This document shows positions 41,939 through 51,196 of a stretch of DNA of 64,000 bases, one piece after another (the stretch's first letter is position 1; each line of letters opens with the position of its first letter). The stretch covers positions 1,302,001-1,366,000 of the forward strand of contig OZ257127.1 of assembly GCA_965278965.1 (NCBI GenBank), written 5' to 3'. The position numbers and the translations under genes were made by a program. This DNA comes from UBA10649 sp965278965 (GTDB lineage: Bacteria > Actinomycetota > Actinomycetes > S36-B12). The notes beneath the pieces were generated by a model, which worked only from the letters and a program-made list of their open reading frames with translations, did no database searches and was not told the DNA's origin.

Positions 41939-43306
41939 ATGGCCCGGACGCAACCGCTCACCCCGGACGACGTGCGACGCGGGGTCGACGACGGATCGAT
42001 CGACACTGTGGCGGTCTCGCTGACCGACATGCAGGGGCGCCTCCAGGGCAAGCGCATCGACGCGGACTACTTCGTCGAGGAGGTCATGACCGGCCACACG
42101 GAGGGCTGCAACTACCTCATGGCGGTCGACGTCGACATGAACACCGTCGACGGATACGCGATGAGCTCGTGGGAGCGCGGCTACGGCGACATGGTCATGA
42201 CGCCGGACCTGTCGACGCTGCACCGCATCCCGTGGCAGCCCGGGACCGTGGGCGTGCTGTGCGACCTGCAGACCGAGGAGGGCGAGCCAGTCGCGCCGTC
42301 GCCCCGCCAGGTGCTGCGCCGCCAGCTCGACCGGCTCGACGCGGCGGGCCTGGGCGCGTTCGTCGGCACGGAGCTGGAGTTCATCGTCTTCCAGGACACG
42401 TACGAGGAGGGGTGGCTGGCCGGCTACCGAAACCTCACACCGGCGAACCTGTACAACGTCGACTACTCGATGCTCGGCACCGCGCGGATCGAGCCCCTCC
42501 TGCGCCGCATCCGACGGGCGATGGCCACGGCCGGCATGGTCGTCGAGAGCGCGAAGGGCGAGTGCAACCTCGGCCAGCACGAGATCGCGTTCAAGTACAC
42601 GGACGCCCTGCGTACGTGCGACAACCACGTGGTCTACAAGACCGGGGCCAAGGAGATCGCCGCGCAGGAGGGAATGTCCCTCACGTTCATGGCGAAGTTC
42701 GACGAGCGCGAGGGCAACTCGTGCCACATCCACCTGTCGTTCCGCGGCACCGACGGAGCGATGGTCATGACCGACCACGACGACCACGAGCAAGGGCTCT
42801 CCGCGCTCGGCCGTGCGTTCATCGCCGGCCAGCTCGCGCACGCCCGCGAGCTGACGCTGATGTACGCCCCGCAGATCAACTCGTACAAGCGCTACGTCGA
42901 GGGGTCGTTCGCGCCGACCGCGGTGCGTTGGGGCCGCGACAACCGCACATGCGCGTTCCGCCTAGTGGGGCATGGGCCGTCGCTGCGGCTGGAGAACCGA
43001 GTGCCCGGCGGTGACGTCAACCCGTACCTCGCCGTGGCCGGGATGGTGGCCGCCGGGCTCGACGGGATCGAGCGCGACCTGCCGCTGGAGGACGCGTTCG
43101 TCGGCAACGCCTACGGCTCAGACTCCGCGCATGTTCCGTCCTCGATGGGCGAAGCGCTCGAGCTGTGGGAGGGCTCGGCGTGGATCCGCGAGACCTTCGG
43201 GGCCGAGGTCCAGGACCACTACGCGAACATGGCCCGCGTCGAGCTCGCGGCGTTCGGCCGTGCCGTCACCGACTGGGAGCGCTTCCGCAGCTTCGAACGC
43301 CTCTGA
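41939..43306 (+). CDS. Glutamine-synthetase-like gamma-glutamyl amine ligase (GlnA4/PuuA type)
   Basis: 455 residues with an intact catalytic set: metal Glu pair in GTELEFIVF, ESAKGECNLGQHEI, His in NSCHIHLSF, Arg in RWGRDNRTCAFR and ENR in LRLENRVPGGDVNPYL. Relatives join glutamate to an amine: putrescine/polyamines (PuuA, GlnA3) or ethanolamine (GlnA4 of Streptomyces). SDR and aldehyde dehydrogenases follow, which favours an amino-alcohol. ATG 41939 has GAAGGAG 7 bases upstream. Confidence 0.88.
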   Translation: MARTQPLTPDDVRRGVDDGSIDTVAVSLTDMQGRLQGKRIDADYFVEEVMTGHTEGCNYLMAVDVDMNTVDGYAMSSWERGYGDMVMTPDLSTLHRIPWQPGTVGVLCDLQTEEGEPVAPSPRQVLRRQLDRLDAAGLGAFVGTELEFIVFQDTYEEGWLAGYRNLTPANLYNVDYSMLGTARIEPLLRRIRRAMATAGMVVESAKGECNLGQHEIAFKYTDALRTCDNHVVYKTGAKEIAAQEGMSLTFMAKFDEREGNSCHIHLSFRGTDGAMVMTDHDDHEQGLSALGRAFIAGQLAHARELTLMYAPQINSYKRYVEGSFAPTAVRWGRDNRTCAFRLVGHGPSLRLENRVPGGDVNPYLAVAGMVAAGLDGIERDLPLEDAFVGNAYGSDSAHVPSSMGEALELWEGSAWIRETFGAEVQDHYANMARVELAAFGRAVTDWERFRSFERL

Positions 43307-43343
43307 GCCCGCACCCGACCCACCACCCGCACAGGAGTCCGCG

Positions 43344-44702
43344 ATGCACGACGTCATCAACCCGGCGACCGAGCAGGTCATCGCCTCGGTCCCGTCGACC
43401 GACGCCGACGGCGCCGACGAGGCCATCGCCCGCGCGCACGAGGCGCTGCCCGCGTGGCGTGAGGTCGCCCCCGGAGACCGCGCGATGCTGCTGCGGCGGT
43501 TCTCCGACGTCGTGCGCGACCACGTCGAGGAGCTCGCTCTCCTGGAGGTCGCGAACTCCGGGCACACGATCGGGAACGCTCGGTGGGAGGCGAACAACGT
43601 CGCCAACGTGCTCGGGTACTACGCCGGCGCCCCGGAGCGCCTGTTCGGTCGGCAGATCCCCGTCCCCGGTGGCATCGACGTGACGTTCAAGGAGCCGGTC
43701 GGCGTCGTCGGCGTCATCGTGCCGTGGAACTTCCCGATGCCGATCGCCGGCTGGGGCCTGGCACCCGCTTTGGCCGCCGGGTGCACGGTCGTGCTCAAGC
43801 CGGCCGAGCTCACCCCGCTCACGGCGATCCGGCTCGGCGAGCTGGCGCTCGAAGCGGGACTGCCCGAGGGGGCGTTCACCGTCGTCCCGGGCAAGGGCTC
43901 GGTCGTCGGGCAGCGGTTCGTCGACAACGCGCTCGTGCGCAAGATCGTGTTCACCGGCAGCACGGCGGTCGGCGAGCAGATCATGGCCGGGGCCGCACGG
44001 CAGATGACGCGGGTCACGCTCGAGCTCGGCGGTAAGAGCGCGAACGTCGTGTTCGCCGACGCCGACCTGGAGAAGGCCGCGGCGACGGCGCCCTACGGCG
44101 TGTTCGACAACGCGGGTCAGGACTGCTGTGCTCGGTCTCGGATCCTCGTGCAGCGCAGCGTGTTCGACCGCTTCATGGAGCTCTTCGAGACCGCCGTGAA
44201 CGGCGTCGTTGTCGGCGACCCGTCGCAGGAGGCGACCGAGATGGGGCCGCTCATCTCGCAGGGGCAGCACGATTCCGTGTCCGCGTTCCTGGACGACTCG
44301 GTGCCGGTGGCCTTCACCGGGTCGGTCCCCCAGGGTCCGGGCTACTGGTTCGCCCCGACCGTCGTCGCGCCGCTGGAGCCGTCCGCGCGGATCTTCCAGG
44401 AGGAGGTCTTCGGGCCGGTCGTGTCGGTCACCCCGTTCGAGGACGAGGCGGACGCGGTCCGGCTCGCCAACGACTCCGCGTACGGACTGTCCGGGTCGGT
44501 CTGGACCCGTGACGTCGGCAAGGCGATCCGGGTCTCGCGGGCGATTGAGTCCGGCAACCTGTCGGTCAACTCGCACTCGTCGGTGCGCTACTGGACGCCG
44601 TTCGGCGGCTTCAAGCGCTCGGGCCTGGGCCGCGAGCTCGGCCCCGACGCGCTCGACGCCTTCACCGAGACCAAGAACGTCTTCATCAGCACCGAGGACT
44701 AG
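43344..44702 (+). CDS. NAD(P)-dependent aldehyde dehydrogenase (PuuC-like)
   Basis: 452 residues. Cofactor region VPWNFPMPIAGW, KPAELTPL and FTGSTAVG; active-site Glu in LELGGKSANVV and nucleophile Cys in NAGQDCCARSR. It should oxidise a gamma-glutamylated amino-aldehyde to the acid in this operon. ACAGGAG ribosome binding site, 37 bases after the ligase gene. Confidence 0.9.
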   Translation: MHDVINPATEQVIASVPSTDADGADEAIARAHEALPAWREVAPGDRAMLLRRFSDVVRDHVEELALLEVANSGHTIGNARWEANNVANVLGYYAGAPERLFGRQIPVPGGIDVTFKEPVGVVGVIVPWNFPMPIAGWGLAPALAAGCTVVLKPAELTPLTAIRLGELALEAGLPEGAFTVVPGKGSVVGQRFVDNALVRKIVFTGSTAVGEQIMAGAARQMTRVTLELGGKSANVVFADADLEKAAATAPYGVFDNAGQDCCARSRILVQRSVFDRFMELFETAVNGVVVGDPSQEATEMGPLISQGQHDSVSAFLDDSVPVAFTGSVPQGPGYWFAPTVVAPLEPSARIFQEEVFGPVVSVTPFEDEADAVRLANDSAYGLSGSVWTRDVGKAIRVSRAIESGNLSVNSHSSVRYWTPFGGFKRSGLGRELGPDALDAFTETKNVFISTED

Positions 44703-44741
44703 CCACATGTGCCCTGCCACACGGACCACGAAGGGAACCCC

Positions 44742-45521
44742 ATGAGTGAGAGCAAGTGCCGCCGACTGGAGGGCCGCGTCGCGGTCATCACCGGCGGTGC
44801 CAGCGGCATCGGCCTGGCGACAGCACGACGCTTCGCGGACGAGGGCGCGTACGTCGTCATCGGCGACCTGGACCCGGCCAGTGGCGAGGCCGCCGCGGGT
44901 GAGCTCGAGGGCCTGTTCGTGCGCACGGACGTGACGAGCGCGGACGACGTCGCTGCGATGTTCGAGGCCGCCCGGTCCACGTACGGCAGCGTCGACATCG
45001 CGTTCAACAACGCGGGCATCTCCCCGCCCGACGACGACTCGATCCTGGAGACCGGGATCGACGCGTGGCGACGGGTCCAGGAGGTGAACCTCACGTCGGT
45101 CTACCTGTGCTGCAAGGCGGTCCTGCCGATCATGCTCGAGCAGGGCAAGGGCTCGATCATCAACACGGCGTCGTTCGTCGCGACGATGGCCGCAGCGACC
45201 TCGCAGATCTCCTACACGGCCTCGAAGGGTGGCGTGCTGGCGATGACGCGCGAGCTCGGCGTGCAGTTCGCACGGTCGGGCGTGCGCGTCAACGCCCTGT
45301 CCCCCGGTCCGGTCAACACCCCGCTGCTCATCGAGCTTTTCGCCAAGGACCCGGAGCGCGCCGCGCGCCGCCTCGTCCACATCCCGCTCGGCCGCTTCGG
45401 CGAGCCGGAGGAGATCGCGGCCGCGGTGGCGTTCCTCGCCAGCGACGACTCGTCGTTCATCACCGCGTCGAACTTCCTGGTCGACGGCGGCATCAGCGGG
45501 GCCTACGTCACCCCGCTGTAG
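44742..45521 (+). CDS. Short-chain dehydrogenase/reductase
   Basis: 259 residues. Glycine motif TGGASGIGLA, NNAG, catalytic Ser in NTASF region and Tyr-x-x-x-Lys in SYTASKGG, C-terminal FLVDGGISGAY. NAD-type by the Asp in VIGDLD. In this operon it would fit as the alcohol dehydrogenase for gamma-glutamylethanolamide; family members also act as ketoacyl reductases. GAAGGGAA ribosome binding site. Confidence 0.88.
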   Translation: MSESKCRRLEGRVAVITGGASGIGLATARRFADEGAYVVIGDLDPASGEAAAGELEGLFVRTDVTSADDVAAMFEAARSTYGSVDIAFNNAGISPPDDDSILETGIDAWRRVQEVNLTSVYLCCKAVLPIMLEQGKGSIINTASFVATMAAATSQISYTASKGGVLAMTRELGVQFARSGVRVNALSPGPVNTPLLIELFAKDPERAARRLVHIPLGRFGEPEEIAAAVAFLASDDSSFITASNFLVDGGISGAYVTPL

Positions 45522-46242
45522 CGACCTGCCGATGCATCAGCCGATATCGCTCGGCGGCGGCGGCGAACGCGAGCAGGAGCGGGCGGTCAGCCTCGCGCCG
45601 ATCCGGGTGCTCGGGGTGCCACTGCACGCCGACGCAGAAGTCCGCGCTCGGGTCCTCGGCCGACTCGACCGTTCCGTCCACGGCGCGACCGGTCACGAGC
45701 AGATCCCCCGCCGACTCGACCGACTGGTGGTGCGAGGAGTTCACGACCACCGGCTCGCGACCGTAGACCGTGGCGAGCACGCCGCCGTCGAACGTCGCCG
45801 CATGCGTGGTGAAGTGCCCCGGGGTCTCACGGTGCGTCAGCCCGTGGCCGGCGGCAGGCAGATCCTGAACCAGCGAGCCGCCGTGCGCGACAGCCATGAT
45901 CTGCAGCCCGCGGCACACACCGAGCACCGGCATGCCGTGCTCGCGCGCTCCGCGGTAAAGCGCGAGCTCGGTCTCGTCGCGGGAGGTACGCGGGACGTCC
46001 GCGGTCCCGTCCGGGGCGGCTCCGTACCGGGTCGCGTCGATGTCCGCCCCACCGACGAGGACCAGCCCGTCGAGGCGGTCCAGCGGGGCTGCCGAGGGCG
46101 CATCGGCGGGCGGGAGCAGAACGACGTCGAGGTCGACCCCCCGCAGCAGGTCCAGGTACCAGTGGGGCACGACCGCGGCGAGCACGTCCCACGCCCCCCA
46201 GCGGGCCGGCTCGAGGTAGGTGGTCAGGCCGACGACGGGCAT
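45508..46242 (-). CDS. puuD: Gamma-glutamyl amide hydrolase (PuuD-like, class I GATase fold)
   Basis: 244 residues. Nucleophile Cys in GVCRGLQIMAVAHGG, catalytic His-Pro-Glu in VQWHPEHPD and VVNSSHHQSV. Relatives release glutamate from gamma-glutamyl-GABA; here the acid could be gamma-glutamylglycine. Convergent with the SDR gene and overlapping it by 14 bases, so the two 3' ends share sequence. Confidence 0.88.
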   Translation of the reverse strand: MPVVGLTTYLEPARWGAWDVLAAVVPHWYLDLLRGVDLDVVLLPPADAPSAAPLDRLDGLVLVGGADIDATRYGAAPDGTADVPRTSRDETELALYRGAREHGMPVLGVCRGLQIMAVAHGGSLVQDLPAAGHGLTHRETPGHFTTHAATFDGGVLATVYGREPVVVNSSHHQSVESAGDLLVTGRAVDGTVESAEDPSADFCVGVQWHPEHPDRREADRPLLLAFAAAAERYRLMHRQVATAG

Positions 46243-46310
46243 GCCCGAAGTGTGCCATCCTCGCTTCGCCCCGCACGTGCGGTTGAATGGCGCGACCCGC
46301 GAGGAGACCG

Positions 46311-47636
46311 ATGCCCACTCTGGAACGACTGACCCTCAACGACATCGACTTCGAGGTCGAGAAGCGGGCCGTCGACGCCGTCGCCGTGTGCTTCCCGGAC
46401 TCCCACGGACGGCTCGTCGGCGTCCGGGTGTCGGCTGGCGCGTTCCTCGGCAGCATCGCCGCGACGGGCCTTCGGGTGCCCGCCCACCTCCTGTGCACCG
46501 ACGCGACCGGTGCCCTCGCCAGCGGCTACGCGCTGTCCAACCCCGGCACGGGCCTGCGGGACGTCCTCGCCAAGGTGGACCACCGGGCGATGTTCCGGAT
46601 GCCCTGGCAGCCGGGCACGATCGGCGCCCTCGCCGACCTGGAGTTCCTCGACGGCACTGCCATCACGATGGCCCCGCGAACAGTGCTCCGCCGACAGGTC
46701 CAGCGGCTCGAGGACGGCAGCATGACGGCTCTGATCGGCGCCGAGGTGCAGTTCACCGTCCTCGAACCCGGTGATGAGGCGACCCCGGTACGGGGTGCCG
46801 GTCACATCCTGAGCGCGTCGTCGCTCGCCGAACCGGTCCTGTCGCGCGCGCGCCGGCTCCTCGGCGAGGTGCCGATTGTCATCGACGGGACCAGCGGACT
46901 GGTCTCCCCCGGCGGGTACGAGGTCACGCTGCGGCAGGTTGACCCGCTGCGGGCCGCCGACGAGGTCACCATCACCCGTTCGGCTCTCACCGCGATCGCC
47001 CGCGAGGCGGGCCGGGCCGTCACCTTCATGCCCGCACCCGACGCCGGGCTCGCCACCGCCCTGCACCTGAGCATGTCCGCGCGGGGCGGCCGAGGCACCT
47101 CGCCGCTGGCCGACCACTACGGCGAGGGCGGACTGTCCGAGGTCGGCAAGTCGTTCGTCGCCGGGATCCTCGAGCACGCCACCGAGCTGAGCCTCCTGTA
47201 TGCACCGACCGTCAACTCCTACCGCCGTTTCGGCGCGGACGTCGTGACGCCCCGGCGCCTCGACTGGGGGCAGGACAACCGGACGTGCGCGGTCCGCACC
47301 GTCGAGGTGGCAGGAGTGCTCCGGGTCGAGAACCGGCTGGCCGGCAGCGACGCCAACCCCCACCTGGCCCTGGCCGCGATGATCGCGTCGGGACTCGACG
47401 GCGTCGCCCGTCAGCTCCCGCTACGCCCGCAGAGCCCGGACGGCGAGGAGGCGGCGACCCTGCCGACGTCCCTCGCCCAGGCCGTGGACCTGTGGGCCGA
47501 GTCGGCGTGGGTCCGCGACACCTTCGGTGTCGAGGTGCAGGAGCACTACACGGTGCTCGGCCGGCTCGAGGCGATGGCCGCACGCGCCGGCTCGGACCTG
47601 GTCTGGGAGCGCCGGCGGTACCTGGACGCCCTGTAG
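46311..47636 (+). CDS. Glutamine-synthetase-like paralogue lacking catalytic residues (probable pseudoenzyme)
   Basis: 441 residues, alignable end to end with the ligase at 41939-43306. Changes at metal and active-site positions: GTELEF becomes GAEVQF (Gln147), the Glu of GEC becomes Leu197 (SGLVSPGGYEV), GQ becomes GG, and the first His of CHIHLS becomes Ala250 (TALHLS). The nucleotide-end motifs WGQDNRTCAVR and VENRLAGSDANPHL are kept. The frame is intact, so this is not decay; a regulatory or structural role is likely. GAGGAG ribosome binding site fixes ATG 46311. Confidence 0.8.
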   Translation: MPTLERLTLNDIDFEVEKRAVDAVAVCFPDSHGRLVGVRVSAGAFLGSIAATGLRVPAHLLCTDATGALASGYALSNPGTGLRDVLAKVDHRAMFRMPWQPGTIGALADLEFLDGTAITMAPRTVLRRQVQRLEDGSMTALIGAEVQFTVLEPGDEATPVRGAGHILSASSLAEPVLSRARRLLGEVPIVIDGTSGLVSPGGYEVTLRQVDPLRAADEVTITRSALTAIAREAGRAVTFMPAPDAGLATALHLSMSARGGRGTSPLADHYGEGGLSEVGKSFVAGILEHATELSLLYAPTVNSYRRFGADVVTPRRLDWGQDNRTCAVRTVEVAGVLRVENRLAGSDANPHLALAAMIASGLDGVARQLPLRPQSPDGEEAATLPTSLAQAVDLWAESAWVRDTFGVEVQEHYTVLGRLEAMAARAGSDLVWERRRYLDAL

Positions 47637-47654
47637 CCGCCTAGCTGCCGCTAC

Positions 47655-48680
47655 CTAGCGCGGTGCCGGACCGGTCGAGGACCGCACGACCAGCTCGGGC
47701 CGGAAGACGAATTCGTCGCGGGGAGCCGGCGTCCCGTTGATTGCGTCGAGCAACGCCTGGACCGCTGCGGTCCCCATCGCCGTGACGGCTTGACGGACCG
47801 TGGTCAGGGGCGGGTCGGTGAAGGCGATGAGCCGCGAGTCGTCGTAGCCCACGACCGAGACGTCCTCGGGGACGCGCAGTCCGCGCTGCCGCACCGTGCG
47901 GATCGCGCCGAGGGCCATGAGGTCCGAGCCGCAGACGATTGCCGTCACGCCGAGTCCGAGCAGGTGGTGCGCGGCCGCCTGCCCGCCCTCGACCGCGAAC
48001 AGGGAGTGGGAGACGAGCTGATCGGCCTCCTCCGAGGAGATCTCCGTGAGCCGGGTGAGCGCGGCCACGAAGGCCGCCGTCTTGCGCAGCGCGGGCACGA
48101 AGCGCGTCGGTCCGACGGCGAGCCCGATGCGGCGATGACCCATCGACGTGAGATGGGTGACCGCCAGGTCCATCGCCGCGGCGTCGTCGTCGCTGATGAA
48201 CGGAGCGTCGATGCCCTCCGCGTACCCGTTGACGAGGACGATCGGCAGCCCACGTTCGACGAGCGCGCGGTACGACGCATGGTCGGCCGTCGCGTCGGCG
48301 TGCTCGCCCGAGACGAAGATGATGCCCGCGACGCCGCGGTCCAGGAGCAGCTCGACGTACTCCTCCTCACTCACCCCGCCGGGCGTCTGCGTGCACAGCA
48401 CCGGCGTGTACCCGCTCTGCGCCAGCAGCGTCTCCATCACCTGGGCGAACGCGGGGAAGATCGGGTTCTCGAGCTCGGGGACGATGAGGCCGACCAGTCC
48501 CGAGCGGCCGCGCAGGCGGATCGGGCGCTCGTAGCCGAGGACGTCCAGCGCCGTGAGCACGGCCTGCCGCGTCGTGGAGGCGACTCCCGGTCGGTCGTTG
48601 AGCACTCGCGAGACGGTCGCCTCGCTGACCCCGGCCTGCTCGGCGATGTCCGCCAGGCGGGCCCGCGGGTTCTCGGTCAC
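47655..48680 (-). CDS. LacI-family transcriptional regulator
   Basis: 341 residues. HTH ARLADIAEQAGVSEATVSRV, hinge NDRPGVASTTRQAV, then a periplasmic-binding-like sensor domain (GLIVPELENPIFP, GYDDSRLIAFTDPPLTTV). GTG 48680 is 7 bases after TAGGGT. It faces the degenerate glutamine-synthetase gene tail to tail; whether it controls the amine genes or the divergent DUF4032 gene is open. Confidence 0.9.
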   Translation of the reverse strand: MTENPRARLADIAEQAGVSEATVSRVLNDRPGVASTTRQAVLTALDVLGYERPIRLRGRSGLVGLIVPELENPIFPAFAQVMETLLAQSGYTPVLCTQTPGGVSEEEYVELLLDRGVAGIIFVSGEHADATADHASYRALVERGLPIVLVNGYAEGIDAPFISDDDAAAMDLAVTHLTSMGHRRIGLAVGPTRFVPALRKTAAFVAALTRLTEISSEEADQLVSHSLFAVEGGQAAAHHLLGLGVTAIVCGSDLMALGAIRTVRQRGLRVPEDVSVVGYDDSRLIAFTDPPLTTVRQAVTAMGTAAVQALLDAINGTPAPRDEFVFRPELVVRSSTGPAPR

Positions 48681-48687
48681 GAGCCTC

Positions 48688-48693
48688 ACCCTA
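48688..48693 (-). promoter_or_regulatory. -10 element of LacI gene
   Basis: TAGGGT on the minus strand, 7-base spacer to GTG 48680. Confidence 0.5.
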
Positions 48694-48734
48694 GAGCGGA
48701 GCACGCGGCGACTCGGACGTGAGAGGCTGCGCGC

Positions 48735-50003
48735 GTGCGACTCACGGGGAGCCTCGACGAGCCCGAGCTCGCGTTCTTGCCGTGGGACCGCTCCCTTGAG
48801 ACCTGGCCCGACGACCTCGTCGTCGCCCTCCCGCGCGGCATCTCCCGCCACATCGTCCGCTTCGTGCGGATCAGCGGTGTTGTCTACGCCATCAAGGAGG
48901 TCGAGGAGATGTTCGCGCAGCGCGAGTACGCGCTGCTGTTCGACCTCCAGCGACGCGGGCTGCCGACGGTGGAGCCCGTCGGCGTCGTCCTGGATCGCAT
49001 CGACGACGAGGGTGAGCCGTTGCCCGCCGGTCTCATCACCCGGCACCTGGAGTTCTCGCTGCCGTACCGCGCCCTGTTCTCATCCAGCCTGCGGCAGGAG
49101 ACGGCGAACCGCCTTCTCGACGCGCTCGCCGTGCTGCTCGTCCAGCTGCACCTCGCCGGGTTCTCGTGGAACGACTGCTCGCTGTCGAACACGCTGTTCC
49201 GGCGCGACGCCGGTGCGTTCGCGGCGTACCTCGTCGACGCCGAGACCGGCGAGCTCCACCCGACGCTCACGCGCGGGCAGCGGGAGTACGACCTGGAGAC
49301 GGCGGCCACCAACGTCGCCGGTGAGCTCATGGACCTCCAGGCCGGCGGCCGGCTGCACGAGGGCATCGACCCGATCGTCACCGGCGTCAGCCTTCGGACC
49401 CGCTACGACGCGCTCTGGGACGAAGTCACCGGGCCGCTGGTGATCACCCGCGAGAACCGCTACGAGCTCGACGCACGCGTCCGCCGGCTGAACTCCCTCG
49501 GCTTCGACGTCGCCGAGCTGCAGGTCGACACGCAGGCCGACGGCGAGCACATCCATGTCGCGCCGAAGGTCGTCGACGCCGGGCACCACTCCCGCCGACT
49601 GATGCAGCTGACCGGGCTGGACGTCGAGGAGAACCAGGCCCGGCGACTGCTGAACGACCTGGACTCCTACCGGGTCAAGATCGGCCTGGGCCGGGCGGAC
49701 GAGGAGATCGCGGCGCACCGCTGGGTGACCGAGCGGTTCGAGCGGGTCATGTCGGAAGTGCCGCCCGACCAGCGCGGCAAGCTCGAGCCGGCGCAGATCT
49801 TCCACGAGGTGCTCGAGCACCGCTGGTTCATGTCCGAGCGGGCCGGCGAGAGCGTCCCGTTCGAGCAGGCGATCTCCGACTACGTGCGGACGATCCTCGC
49901 CGCGAAGCCCGACGAGCAGGCCGTGCTCGGCGCCCGGATCGGCACGCCCACCGACGACACCGCCGCCCTGCGGATCGTGCTACCCCCGGAGGAGACCGGA
50001 TGA
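48735..50003 (+). CDS. DUF4032 / kinase-like protein
   Basis: 422 residues. The first half is a lipopolysaccharide-kinase-like fold: ATP-site Lys in VYAIKEVEEMF, catalytic loop SWNDCSLSNTLF and metal Asp in AAYLVDAETGE; the second half matches DUF4032. Actinobacterial family of unknown role. Stop overlaps the antiporter start (ATGA), so they are coupled; phosphorylation or regulation of the transporter is conceivable but untested. Confidence 0.82.
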   Translation: MRLTGSLDEPELAFLPWDRSLETWPDDLVVALPRGISRHIVRFVRISGVVYAIKEVEEMFAQREYALLFDLQRRGLPTVEPVGVVLDRIDDEGEPLPAGLITRHLEFSLPYRALFSSSLRQETANRLLDALAVLLVQLHLAGFSWNDCSLSNTLFRRDAGAFAAYLVDAETGELHPTLTRGQREYDLETAATNVAGELMDLQAGGRLHEGIDPIVTGVSLRTRYDALWDEVTGPLVITRENRYELDARVRRLNSLGFDVAELQVDTQADGEHIHVAPKVVDAGHHSRRLMQLTGLDVEENQARRLLNDLDSYRVKIGLGRADEEIAAHRWVTERFERVMSEVPPDQRGKLEPAQIFHEVLEHRWFMSERAGESVPFEQAISDYVRTILAAKPDEQAVLGARIGTPTDDTAALRIVLPPEETG

Positions 50004-51196
50004 CCGAGGAGTTCACTTCGCTCGTCGTGATCGCGGCCATCGCCGCGTTCGTCCCGCTGCTCGTCGGGCTGCTGCGGATCAAGGTCGCCGAGGTTGTGCT
50101 CCTGCTCGGCGGGGGCATCATCTTCGGCCCGTACGTGCTCGACTGGATCACCATCGACGAGTCGGTGTCGCTGCTGTCGGACCTCGGCCTGGGGATGCTG
50201 TTCTTCCTGGCCGGCATGGAGCTGGAGCGCCGGGCCGTGACCGGGCAGAGCGGCCGGCTGGCCGCGATCGGCTGGCTCATCTCGCTGGCCGTCGCCGCGG
50301 CGCTGGCGATCCTCCTGACGGCGACCGGCCGGGTCCACGACACCCTCGGGGTCGCCATCGCGCTCACCTCGACCGCGATGGGGACGCTGCTGCCGGTCAT
50401 CCGGGACCGCGGTGAGCTGAACACGCGGTTCGGGACGCTGTTCATGGGCGCGGGTGCGTGGGGCGAGTTCGGCCCCATCATCGCCATCTCCGTGCTGCTG
50501 GGCACCAAGTCCTCGTTCGCGGCGATCTTGAGCCTCGTCGGTTTCGCGGCGCTCGCGCTGCTGATCGCCTGGCTCCCCCGCCGGTTCGCCGGCGAACGCG
50601 TCCGTGCGGTCCTCGAACGCGGCTACCACACGAGCTCCCAGACAGCGCTGCGCTTCACGATGCTGCTGCTGATCCTGCTGCTGGCCATGGCCGACGTCTT
50701 CGGGCTGGACGTCGTCCTCGGGGCATTCGTCGCCGGGGTCATCGTGCGTCAGCTCGCCCCGCCGACGACGGAGTCGACACTGCAGGTGCGGATCGAGGCG
50801 ATCGGGTTCGGCTTCCTCATCCCGCTGTTCTTCGTCGTCTCCGGGGCCAACCTGGACGTACGGTCGATCGTGGAGAACCCGCTGCCGATGTTCCGGTTCT
50901 TCGCCTGCCTCCTGGTCGCTCGCGGAGTCGTCCAGTTCCTGCTGTACCGAGGGGCGATCCCGGACACCCGGGAGCGGGCGCGCTTCTCGCTGTACGTCGC
51001 AACGGGCCTGCCGATCATCGTCGCGGTGACAGGGATCGAGGTCGCGGCCGGCATCATGCTGCCGGCGAACGCCGCGGCCCTCGTCGGAGCCGGCGCGCTC
51101 ACCGTCCTGGTGTTCCCGCTGGTGGGGAACATGCTCATCCGCGGCCAGGACGCGCCCGCGGGCTCCGATCAGGAGCGCGCGGCGAACACCGTCTGA
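50000..51196 (+). CDS. Cation:proton antiporter (Kef/CPA2 type)
   Basis: 398 residues with about 12 membrane segments. KVAEVVLLLGGGIIFGPYVL, GMLFFLAGMELE and LGAFVAGVIVRQLAPP are typical CPA2/Kef-type sequences; the conserved helix with polar residues is in FFVVSGANLD. No TrkA-N domain. It probably exchanges K+ or Na+ for H+. The last 28 bases overlap the convergent rlmB gene. Confidence 0.88.
   Translation: MTEEFTSLVVIAAIAAFVPLLVGLLRIKVAEVVLLLGGGIIFGPYVLDWITIDESVSLLSDLGLGMLFFLAGMELERRAVTGQSGRLAAIGWLISLAVAAALAILLTATGRVHDTLGVAIALTSTAMGTLLPVIRDRGELNTRFGTLFMGAGAWGEFGPIIAISVLLGTKSSFAAILSLVGFAALALLIAWLPRRFAGERVRAVLERGYHTSSQTALRFTMLLLILLLAMADVFGLDVVLGAFVAGVIVRQLAPPTTESTLQVRIEAIGFGFLIPLFFVVSGANLDVRSIVENPLPMFRFFACLLVARGVVQFLLYRGAIPDTRERARFSLYVATGLPIIVAVTGIEVAAGIMLPANAAALVGAGALTVLVFPLVGNMLIRGQDAPAGSDQERAANTV

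Noticed and set aside
43266..45380. 704-codon open frame on the minus strand
   Set aside because: Antisense to aldehyde dehydrogenase and SDR genes, which have complete motifs and ribosome binding sites.
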